NCBI GenBank assembly: GCA_022563075.1
Contig: JADFOC010000098.1
Span: forward strand, 1 to 8,098
DNA: 8,098 nucleotides
Origin: Pseudomonadota bacterium
GTDB lineage: Bacteria; Pseudomonadota; Gammaproteobacteria; Pseudomonadales; Pseudohongiellaceae
Direction of reading: 5' to 3'
A model generated the notes under the pieces. It made no database searches. It saw only the letters and a program-made list of their open reading frames with translations, and was not told the DNA's origin. Positions within the stretch are counted from its first letter, which is position 1, and each line of letters begins with the position of its first letter. Below are positions 1 through 6,286 of the stretch, piece by piece. The translations under genes and the position numbers were made by a program.

Positions 1-218
1 TAATAGCGGAGGCGTTTGGCGTACGAGATTATGCAAGAATCTTTTCGGTCAGCAATCTAATGTCATCCTGCGGTACAGCTATCGGGCCTGCCTTACTGGG
101 ACTGATTTATACCAGTAGTCAAAATCTGTATAGCCCAGCTTACGCGGTTGCAGCGACAGCGGGCGTGCTTGGGTTCGTCTTATTCCTGGCGGGCGGAAGC
201 TTGAAACAGCGAAGTTAA
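1..218 (+). CDS. MFS-type transporter, C-terminal end (5' partial)
   Basis: This reading frame is open from the window edge (first full codon at base 3) to TAA at 216-218 and gives 71 residues. It starts IAEAFGVRDYARIFSV and continues with a GTAIGPALLGLIY segment, then a last hydrophobic helix (roughly AYAVAATAGVLGFVLFLAGG) and a short basic tail, LKQRS. The pattern of an FG-x-R-x-Y-x-R-I-F loop, a G-x-x-x-GP-x-L-x-G-x-IY helix and a final hydrophobic helix with a short cytoplasmic tail is typical of helices 11-12 of major facilitator superfamily carriers, which move small solutes across the inner membrane. The substrate cannot be told from this fragment. The gene converges on the DUF1631 gene with a 16-base gap and no evident terminator hairpin between them. 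A different polytopic membrane protein is possible but less likely. Confidence 0.72.
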   Translation, partial: IAEAFGVRDYARIFSVSNLMSSCGTAIGPALLGLIYTSSQNLYSPAYAVAATAGVLGFVLFLAGGSLKQRS

Positions 219-234
219 TCGCTGCAACAGATGA

Positions 235-2520
235 CTAGGCAGTAGCCAGGTCAGCTGTGGACTCGTCATCAGCCTGCGTCGTTAATGATTCTCGCAGGCC
301 GCTAATAACGGACTCCATCGCCCGGTCAATCAAGGAACCCTCGCTCACGATTTTCACTGAACCTGCCTTGAGTTCCCTCGCGAGGCGCATGCGGGTCAGT
401 TCGACGACCTTCACTCCCTGCCGATTGATAAAAAACAGTTTGTCGATGCTGTCTATCTTCGCCGCTAACGTGCACCGCACCGGATATCCAGCAGCACCTT
501 TAAATTCGAGCCACACACCAATTGGCAGCTTGTCAACCTGGCGCAGATGAGGGTCATTTCTAGGTAACGGAGGACCTTCGCGGCGGCGCATTCTAGACAG
601 TGCTTCAGCTTGTTCGCTATCATCGCCATCCGCATTAGCGGCCCCTTGTTGCAGCGAGCTCCCGGCAGCGGCCTTGAGAAAACTGTATTCCTGCACCTGT
701 TTTAGCTGGCGCATGATCCGGGTTATTTTTGTTTTCGATGCGCCGCCAATCTCGCAGGCTTTTTCAAGATTATCCAACAGTCTTGGATTGATTTTCTCGA
801 ATTTTTCTTGGTCTCCCGGTTGTTTTTCAGCCTGCACCGTCCATAACAATACATCGATGGTACTCATGACTGGTTTCCAGGAACTGCCGCCGGGCCCTTC
901 CTTCAATACCAATTTGACTAGAAAGTTATGGAAGTGCGTATCCAGTAATGAGCGTATCGAAGGATCCAGATTGTCTTTCAATACTCTCTCGTTGATCTTC
1001 TGCCTGACATATTCGTGAACATCGTCAAGGCGTTCTGTATGATCGACTGTTTCCCGAATTCTTTGTTCGAGACTCGCATCTATTTCACCGCATTCGATCA
1101 TCGTTTTCCGCAATTCATCGATGAGTCCCTGCAGAAACGGGTTACTGAGCTCCTTTTCATTCAATATGCGATCCACCAGATCCTTCACCTTTGCATGGAC
1201 TGGGTCGAATTCCCATAATTCCTTCTCGGTCCATGCGATCCCGGCCATCGCCAGTTCATTCAGTATTACCCGCCCGGGATGTTGTTCATTATCAAAAAAG
1301 CTGGTGTCCGAGAGTGCTATCTTCATGGTTGAAATCTGCGTGCGTCCGATGAGTTCCTTCATCACAACCGGCAGAGAATCGTCGTCCCATATCGCTTCAT
1401 ATAAGAGTGATACCAAATTTAAAACGTCAGAGGATTCCCCCTCGATGGCTCCGATGTCGCCCTTCTTGCTGCTTTCTTCGAGGGACTCGTTGATCGTTTT
1501 GGTAATGTGGGTGCTGTCCGTAGTGGCCTTTTCGCCGACTGAATCTACAGACTCTTGTGAGTTTAATGTCGACTGAATATTGTTGAGCATCTGCATCAAC
1601 TTGACTTGTTGCTGCTTCAGGTCTTGCTGCTCTGCGACAATATCCCTGGTTTGACTGTCTAGATTGGGTGCACTGGTTTGACCGTCTAGATTGGGTGCAG
1701 CGCTCCCGGCATCGACCGTTGGGCTCGAAACGGGTAGTTGTAAATGTGTGCCTTCCTTCTCTGCCAAACCCTTCACCAGTGTCTGCATCATCGCAAACAT
1801 ATCGGCATGGGATGTTTCAGGCTCCTTCCCTTTCGATTCTTCAGCTTCGGCAAACGCCCGCGTCTGGGCGTCGGTCGTAGGCCTGCTGGCGGCGCGTTTG
1901 GCTTTTCGCAGCGCCCTGTTTCTGGCCTTGACATCCAGTTTCGGTAACACGCCACATTTAATCAATACGCCGTTGGCTTCGATCAGTACTTCTTCGAGGT
2001 TGTGAAATACGGACTTGTTGAATTCGCGATAGATGGTTAATAAATAGTGTGCCTTGAACCCCAGGGGGCGGATTGCTTCATTGAAGCTATCACCAATTTG
2101 TCCTGGATCCAGAGGATTATTGGTTTCATCGATGCGAGAGCTTGGGAACAGTTGTTCTATTCTGGTGGTAAAGCTGATGTACTGCTGAATATCGCAGTTT
2201 CTTGCGTGGTTAACCATGCCCTCCATGGCGATGATCGCTTCCAGATAGTCGTGATCTACCAGCGATAAATTCTCGTAGTCATCTATGTCGGTTTCTTTAA
2301 CTGCTGTCAATGTAGTCAGGGCATCAAAATACTCATTGAGATTCTGCATGAAGCGCGCGGCAATGGTTTTGGATTCTTCACGTATCGGAGGTAATTGACT
2401 ACGGGCGAAACTGATGGTCTGCGCTTCTATATGCAAAGTTGCATTTTCCAGCGCTGCAACCACCAGTCGCGTAAGCGACCTCACCGCAGTAATTTTGACT
2501 TTATCGATGACTTCTTTCAT
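235..2520 (-). CDS. DUF1631 family protein with PilZ-like C-terminal region
   Basis: A long single gene, 761 residues from the ATG at 2520. The same frame can start nine codons earlier at a TTG (2547), but neither start has a clear Shine-Dalgarno sequence. I prefer the ATG because the helical N-terminal part typical of the family begins right there (KVKITAVRSLTRLV). The block NPLDPGQIGDSFNEAI at about residues 135-150 is a DUF1631 hallmark. A charged, Gln/Ser-rich, probably disordered linker covers about residues 195-365, followed by a helical region (about 366-620). The C-terminal part (about 665-742) has LPIGVWLEF, RCTLAAKI, LFFINRQGVKV and a DRAMESVISGLRE end. It resembles the beta-barrel segment of PilZ-like domains, so c-di-GMP-related binding is a possibility, but no clear RxxxR motif is visible. 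The family's biochemical role is unknown to me. It is cytoplasmic: no signal peptide or membrane helix. Confidence 0.9.
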   Translation of the reverse strand: MKEVIDKVKITAVRSLTRLVVAALENATLHIEAQTISFARSQLPPIREESKTIAARFMQNLNEYFDALTTLTAVKETDIDDYENLSLVDHDYLEAIIAMEGMVNHARNCDIQQYISFTTRIEQLFPSSRIDETNNPLDPGQIGDSFNEAIRPLGFKAHYLLTIYREFNKSVFHNLEEVLIEANGVLIKCGVLPKLDVKARNRALRKAKRAASRPTTDAQTRAFAEAEESKGKEPETSHADMFAMMQTLVKGLAEKEGTHLQLPVSSPTVDAGSAAPNLDGQTSAPNLDSQTRDIVAEQQDLKQQQVKLMQMLNNIQSTLNSQESVDSVGEKATTDSTHITKTINESLEESSKKGDIGAIEGESSDVLNLVSLLYEAIWDDDSLPVVMKELIGRTQISTMKIALSDTSFFDNEQHPGRVILNELAMAGIAWTEKELWEFDPVHAKVKDLVDRILNEKELSNPFLQGLIDELRKTMIECGEIDASLEQRIRETVDHTERLDDVHEYVRQKINERVLKDNLDPSIRSLLDTHFHNFLVKLVLKEGPGGSSWKPVMSTIDVLLWTVQAEKQPGDQEKFEKINPRLLDNLEKACEIGGASKTKITRIMRQLKQVQEYSFLKAAAGSSLQQGAANADGDDSEQAEALSRMRRREGPPLPRNDPHLRQVDKLPIGVWLEFKGAAGYPVRCTLAAKIDSIDKLFFINRQGVKVVELTRMRLARELKAGSVKIVSEGSLIDRAMESVISGLRESLTTQADDESTADLATA
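1648..1701 (-). repeat. Two tandem 27-base repeats inside the DUF1631 linker
   Basis: Bases 1648-1674 and 1675-1701 are two adjacent copies of a 27-base unit that differ at about three positions. Because 27 is a multiple of three, the duplication stays in frame and encodes a 9-residue repeat (APNLDGQTS, then APNLDSQT-R) in the low-complexity linker. This looks like a recent slippage duplication that the flexible linker tolerates. Confidence 0.7.
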
Positions 2521-2727
2521 TGCATAGATCGGCCTGTTTGCAGGCAAGCGTGTAAGCGACTTAAGATATTAACGGTATCAGGGGATTCAGTACAGACCGA
2601 ACTGGGGTCTTAATTCCCAGATTTAAGCAATATTTCTATTACAGTTCATGCCCCAGGAACACTGAATTTAGCACAACAGCGGCTTGATAGCAGCGTTAAC
2701 GCGCGATATTCGTGGACGGCAGTATCA

Positions 2728-2970
2728 TTATTGTCGGTGCCAGCGCAGCAGTTCACCTACCGCCCGCTGTTGTTGGTGTGGGTTTTGATCGATAGCAGAA
2801 GCTGGCGTCGGTGATCTCGCTAATGAGAAACCAATTAGCGGACTAGTTGGGATATTGGAACTGGTGGTATTAGCAAGCTAAACCAACCCCTGATAAACGG
2901 AACAGGCGGCAACATAGAAAGAATCTGTCTTGATCCCAGCCCAGCCGAGACCTGCGAGGAGACGTTGCAT
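2728..2970 (-). pseudogene. Possible gene remnant: minus-strand frame broken by one TAG
   Basis: From ATG at 2970 the minus strand reads MQRLLAGLGWAGIKTDSFYV and 10 more residues to TAG (2878-2880). It then stays open in the same frame for another 49 codons (LANTTSSNIPTS onward, ending GELLRWHRQ) to TAA at 2728-2730. A GGAGG lies about 25 bases upstream of the ATG, too far away to be a normal ribosome site; the frame is open upstream for 12 more codons. The first part reads like a globular protein, but I do not recognise a family. It may be a decayed gene or chance, hence the low confidence. Confidence 0.17.
2818..2840. repeat. Inverted repeat CGCTAAT / ATTAGCG
   Basis: A perfect 7-base stem (2818-2824 with 2834-2840) around a 9-base loop, in the middle of the intergenic region. 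No T run follows on either strand, so it does not look like an intrinsic terminator. It could be a protein-binding site or a transcript hairpin, but this is unproven. Confidence 0.35.
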
Positions 2971-3167
2971 TAGTCTCCGCAAATTGCGATTACCTCCAAT
3001 CAAGGCTCAGAAGAATTTCCATGGCACGCTGGACTAGTCTTAGTCTGCCCGATAATCTCTGCCCACGCTGCCATAACTTTTTTTATTTGGTTTCTGTTAT
3101 CCGTGCCCTGGCCTCTTGCACATTGACCCAACGTATAAAATAACAAGTGTGCTTAGTGGAAGAGTTA

Positions 3168-3554
3168 TTATTTATTTAATTCCGTTTCGTTAAAGAGGCG
3201 TTTCCATTCTTTGGGTGCCCGGGTTACGTTTCCGCGGTGGTCGGTCCAAATATGTCGAGTGAATCCGGTTACCAGGATTGCCTGATTGTCGAATTCCACA
3301 ACTTCATAGGCGAAACTTAGCCGTCTGCTTCGATTTTCATCGATCCAGGTGCGAATTTTGATGCGTTCTCCGTAACGAAGACTGCCGACGTAGCGCACCC
3401 CAACTTCGGTAACAGGGAGTTGATAGCCACTTGCTTCGACATTGGCATAATCGCGACCGATTTCTCGCATATACTGACTGCGGCCTTCTTCGAAATACAC
3501 CAGGTAGTTTGCATGATGCAAGACACCCATTGCATCCGTTTCCGCGTATCGCAC
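3168..3554 (-). CDS. Acyl-CoA thioesterase, 4-hydroxybenzoyl-CoA thioesterase family (hotdog fold)
   Basis: As read, 128 residues from GTG at 3554 to TAA at 3168-3170. The signature is at the very start: RYAETDAMGVLHHANYLVYF, the D-x-M-G-V-x-x-x-x-N-Y catalytic segment of the YbgC/FadM hotdog thioesterases, with the catalytic Asp at residue 7. Then follow EEGRSQYMREIG, the VRYVGSLRYGE strand region and a FTRHIWTD strand near the C-terminus. These soluble cytoplasmic enzymes hydrolyse acyl-CoA (or acyl-ACP) thioesters; the substrate here is unknown. The GTG is probably not the true start: the upstream codons in frame read NRIIIETDFPV, and family members usually continue that strand N-terminally (xxxFPVRYAETD). 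No ATG, GTG or TTG exists in frame upstream before the stop, but an ATG at 3598 would come into frame with one extra base (see findings). The gene is divergent from protein A. Confidence 0.9.
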   Translation of the reverse strand: MRYAETDAMGVLHHANYLVYFEEGRSQYMREIGRDYANVEASGYQLPVTEVGVRYVGSLRYGERIKIRTWIDENRSRRLSFAYEVVEFDNQAILVTGFTRHIWTDHRGNVTRAPKEWKRLFNETELNK

Positions 3555-3614
3555 CGGGAAATCTGTTTCAATAATAATGCGGTTATCGGTGGGGGCATGA
3601 TGCGGATCTCGCTG

Positions 3615-3642
3615 TTGATATTAGTTAGATTGCTATTATATA
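3615..3642 (+). promoter_or_regulatory. Candidate promoter for the protein A / kinase unit
   Basis: TTGATA (3615-3620) and TATATA (3637-3642) are separated by 16 bases on the plus strand. The -10 part overlaps the minus-strand TATAAT, so the two divergent promoters would compete for polymerase. The leader to the ATG at 3805 would be about 155 bases. Only consensus similarity supports this. Confidence 0.25.
3635..3640 (-). promoter_or_regulatory. Candidate -10 box for the thioesterase gene
   Basis: A perfect TATAAT on the minus strand. Transcription would begin near 3628, giving a leader of about 30 bases to the ATG at 3598. The -35 region, 17 bases further up (GGTCAA), matches the sigma-70 consensus poorly, so either an activator helps or the box is fortuitous. 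Confidence 0.42.
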
Positions 3643-3804
3643 CGGAGAATTAGCGAGTTGACCCAGCGAAGCCTGCCCAATTCCTGCTCTGGGTCTCTGT
3701 GTTTATCGAATTTACCTTCTAATTTTCCCCCAGTGGATGTAGCCTAAGTCGTGATTGGTGGTTCGACAGTCAGCAGCAAGTTCCTCACCGGGAAATACGT
3801 GACG

Positions 3805-5181
3805 ATGTCTACACGCATATTAATACTGTCAATACTCGGCAATATCATGGCGTATAGTCTTGCCTGTGCCCAACAACCCAACGTAGAGGACATCGGCACA
3901 GAGTTTGAACAGTCTCGGCAATTACTAGATCAACTGACGGAATCCTACGGCCGCCTGGATCGCCGTCTATTGGAGACGCTGGATCATCTCAGTCAGCAGT
4001 TGATCGAAAACGAGCGTTTCGGCGAAGCCCATGAAGTGTTGAATCAAGCGATTCAAAACATTCGCATTAATGATGGCCTCTATGCTCAAGCTCAATATCC
4101 TTATCTCATCAGAAAAATTGAAAATCTCGCCAACGTCAGAGATTGGAAAAAAGCCAATAATTCGATGCGACACCTGGCCTGGCTGCTCAATCGCAACGAA
4201 AACATTATCAACCAGGATCTCATCCAGACAATATTGCAACTGACAGATATTCACCTCTGGGGTGTGGCTGAAGATCATGTGAGACTGCAAGCCTATCATT
4301 TGAGGTCGGCGGTCCGGCTTAATGAAGTGGCGCTGAGATTGGCCACTAATGCCTGGGGGCGAAATGATCGGCGACTGCCTCCTATTATGTATAAACAGGT
4401 GCTACAAATTTATTTACAAAGTTTGGCAGTTGATGTTGGTGGTCACACTAGCTTAACCTTGCGGACCTATTCTGACTCCGGTGTGGCTAGATCTCGAACG
4501 GACGTAATAATCGAACAATACTATTCTGGCCTAAGGCTCTTGCATGAGATGCGCAGGCTCTATCGGGAACAGGATCCTCTCGACATAGAGGCTGTTGCCC
4601 TTACGGACATGTACATTGCTGATTGGCAAGTACTTTTTTCCAAAGCAGAAGACGCCGCGGTAGCCTACCGAAGGAGTGTCGACGAATTGCTTTTAGCCGG
4701 CATCGACCAGAATTCTATCAATCTCTTTTTTCAAAATCCGGTCATGCTGCCCGTATTTGACTTCCCAGGCAGTTGGTCTGAAGCAAATATGGGCGTGGTG
4801 GCTGTGCCAGAATCAGATTCATCAGCTGAACAAGAAACCAGGCTAAGCTTCAAACAATGGTCGATCAACTTTCCATTTGTAGGGGCACCAGTCAAGTTAG
4901 GACTCGCCCATGTGCAAGCATCGGATCCGGGTGACTATGCCATGTTTTCTTTCAACCTGTCCGGACTCGAAGAAGTGGCCCACTGGTATCAGGGTCGCTA
5001 CAAAAAATCCATCAGTGCAGCCCAGGATCTGGTATGGTTGGACCGGGCTTTTTCCAACCCGATCGATCCGCTAGCCCTCGAAGATAAAATAAAATCCATG
5101 AGATTCAGACCAAAGTTAGTGAACGGTGAAGCGCAGTCTGTAAGCGCTACACTATTGTATCAATTCGCCAGCGCGCCATAA
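3805..5181 (+). CDS. Exported TPR-like protein with TonB-C-like tail (protein A)
   Basis: 458 residues from the ATG at 3805. An in-frame GTG at 3751 would add 18 residues, but the ATG puts a proper Sec signal peptide at the N-terminus: MSTR, a hydrophobic ILILSILGNIMAYSL core, and cleavage after ACA (about residue 22). A GGGA lies about 11 bases before this ATG. Residues about 50-130 form an alpha-helical, TPR-like region (LDHLSQQLIENERFGEAHEV, AIQNIR, DGL, RDW, HLAWLL). A second conserved block follows (SRTDVIIEQYYSGL, then EAVALTDMYIADW and NPVMLP). The C-terminus (about 378-454) alternates beta strands and ends MRFRPKLVNGEAQSVSATLL-YQF, like the end of the TonB C-terminal fold (rFxPxxxnGxpv...F). 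There is no proline-rich spacer or lasting membrane anchor, so it is not a classical TonB. It is likely periplasmic; function unknown. It is a paralog of the protein encoded at 6287-7753 and lies 81 bases upstream of the kinase, probably in the same transcript. Confidence 0.85.
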   Translation: MSTRILILSILGNIMAYSLACAQQPNVEDIGTEFEQSRQLLDQLTESYGRLDRRLLETLDHLSQQLIENERFGEAHEVLNQAIQNIRINDGLYAQAQYPYLIRKIENLANVRDWKKANNSMRHLAWLLNRNENIINQDLIQTILQLTDIHLWGVAEDHVRLQAYHLRSAVRLNEVALRLATNAWGRNDRRLPPIMYKQVLQIYLQSLAVDVGGHTSLTLRTYSDSGVARSRTDVIIEQYYSGLRLLHEMRRLYREQDPLDIEAVALTDMYIADWQVLFSKAEDAAVAYRRSVDELLLAGIDQNSINLFFQNPVMLPVFDFPGSWSEANMGVVAVPESDSSAEQETRLSFKQWSINFPFVGAPVKLGLAHVQASDPGDYAMFSFNLSGLEEVAHWYQGRYKKSISAAQDLVWLDRAFSNPIDPLALEDKIKSMRFRPKLVNGEAQSVSATLLYQFASAP

Positions 5182-5262
5182 CACTGCGCTTGGTCTGGAC
5201 TGAACTTTAGCCTACTCTGGCCCTGGACCGAGAGCCATTCTCAAAATCCTACTAGTAAGCCG

Positions 5263-6207
5263 ATGCTGAATTTTCCAGAACCTCCCAAGAGCTATAATTC
5301 GGTCTTTCTCGAAGAGACAGATAAGCCGCTTCCGCAGAAGTTAGACCCACGAACGCGCTATGCCTTCTTCAGCACCATCGCCAAGGGTGGCAAGTCATTG
5401 ATTAAGTCCTGCAAAGATCTGCATCTGTCCCGGTTCGTTTGCTACAAAACCTTGAAGCCCGAATTCGCCGACGACGAGATTGAACAACAGCGACTGATGC
5501 GAGAAGCTCGGGTCTCAGCCATGTTGCAGCATCCAAACACTGTGCCGACTTATGAGTTGGGTAGAGACGCCAGAGGACATTGTTATTTCACCATGAAATT
5601 GGTGCATGGATATACCTTACGTGAAATTCTAAACTATCGTGATCGCTATGATTTGACTCAGTTGGTGGAGGTGGTGTTACAGGTAGGCTATGCGTTGGAA
5701 TATGCGCACACTCACGGCGTCGTCCATCGCGATATCAAACCGGAAAATGTTTTGGTAGGACCCTATGGTGAAGTACTGTTATTGGATTGGGGTCTGGCGA
5801 AAGTATGGAACCCGGATGGTTCAACCACAGTAGATAGGGAGTCTTCTCCATCAGACATAAGAGATCTCACCATTACCTGCCAGGGCAAAGCCCAGGGCAC
5901 AGCTCACTACATGTCGCCGGAACAGATTAATCAAGATCCTGCTATCGACCATCGTACCGATGTATTCAGCCTGGGAGCCGTGCTGTACGAAATTCTGTGT
6001 GGACAGACTCCGGCCAGGGGAGAAAAACTGCATCAGGTTATCGAGAGCGCGCTGAATGATACGCCGCCCAATCCCTCCAGCGTGTCATCACATCGAGTGC
6101 CGCAGATTTTGCAGGAGGTGGCGATGCGCTGCCTCGAGAAGGACCCCAAGGATAGATACAAGACGATGCAAGAGATGCTGCGATTGCTACAACAAGATTG
6201 GCGTTGA
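5263..6207 (+). CDS. Hanks-type serine/threonine protein kinase, soluble
   Basis: 314 residues, nearly all kinase domain (about 33-312). Visible motifs in order: a degenerate glycine-rich loop (IAKGGKSLIKSCKD, residues 39-52); the ATP-binding Lys62 in VCYK; Glu81 of helix C (LMREARVSAMLQHPN); the catalytic loop HRDIKPEN with Asp157, Lys159 and Asn162; DWG in place of DFG with metal-binding Asp175; a Ser/Thr-rich activation segment (about 187-207) ending GTAHYMSPE with Glu220; Asp233 in DVFSLGAVLYEI; and Arg298 in DPKDRY. All catalytic residues are present, so it should phosphorylate Ser/Thr on proteins using ATP-Mg. It has a short N-terminal extension of about 32 residues, no transmembrane helix, and no PASTA, TPR or other sensor domain, so it is cytoplasmic and likely depends on a separate input protein. 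The ATG at 5263 has no clear Shine-Dalgarno, but no other upstream start is in frame. It follows protein A and converges with protein B, 79 bases away. Confidence 0.95.
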   Translation: MLNFPEPPKSYNSVFLEETDKPLPQKLDPRTRYAFFSTIAKGGKSLIKSCKDLHLSRFVCYKTLKPEFADDEIEQQRLMREARVSAMLQHPNTVPTYELGRDARGHCYFTMKLVHGYTLREILNYRDRYDLTQLVEVVLQVGYALEYAHTHGVVHRDIKPENVLVGPYGEVLLLDWGLAKVWNPDGSTTVDRESSPSDIRDLTITCQGKAQGTAHYMSPEQINQDPAIDHRTDVFSLGAVLYEILCGQTPARGEKLHQVIESALNDTPPNPSSVSSHRVPQILQEVAMRCLEKDPKDRYKTMQEMLRLLQQDWR

Positions 6208-6260
6208 GCGTAGCTGTCAGCGGCGTAATAGTGTGATGCATGACTGTTATAGAAACTCGC

Positions 6261-6280
6261 GAAACAAATTAACTAGTTTC
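6261..6280. terminator. Weak hairpin between the convergent kinase and protein B genes
   Basis: GAAAC (6261-6265) pairs with GTTTC (6276-6280) around a 10-base AT-rich loop that contains the palindrome AACTAGTT (6271-6278). It sits exactly between two converging genes, where a two-way terminator is expected. The stem is short, AT-rich and lacks a T run, so this is only a candidate. Confidence 0.18.
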
Positions 6281-6286
6281 TGGTTC

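Larger units (their letters stand above)
2521..3167. other. Long intergenic region without a convincing gene
   Basis: About 650 bases between the start of the DUF1631 gene and the stop of the thioesterase gene, both on the minus strand. It must carry the promoter of the DUF1631 gene, but I could not find a good -35/-10 pair. It contains a small inverted repeat AGACC/GGTCT (2594-2598 and 2606-2610), a perfect 10-base palindrome GCGTTAACGC (2693-2702), a longer inverted repeat (2818-2840) and a plus-strand T7 run near 3080 without a GC-rich stem in front of it. Short frames exist on both strands (for example 3021-3143 plus, 40 codons with a CPRC), none with a good ribosome site. Confidence 0.6.

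Noticed and set aside
1121..1576. Plus-strand open frame of 151 codons inside the DUF1631 gene
   Set aside because: It lies wholly antisense to a strongly supported coding region, is Ser/Phe-rich as expected for an antisense shadow, and matches no family I know.
3021..3143. Plus-strand 40-codon frame with CPRC
   Set aside because: A single CxxC pair, no ribosome site and no recognisable fold; likely chance in a non-coding gap.
3317..3598. Minus-strand frame of 93 codons from ATG 3598
   Set aside because: It runs out of frame through the thioesterase catalytic segment; its only likely significance is that its ATG may be the real thioesterase start after a one-base shift.
5165..5190. Hairpin AGCGC/GCGCT around the stop codon of protein A as a terminator
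   Set aside because: The stem is only five pairs with no T run, and the stop codon is in the loop; it gives no good reason to split A from the kinase.
5192..5220. Separate kinase promoter (TTGGTC-17-TACTCT)
   Set aside because: Both hexamers match the sigma-70 consensus at only about half of the positions; co-transcription with A is simpler.
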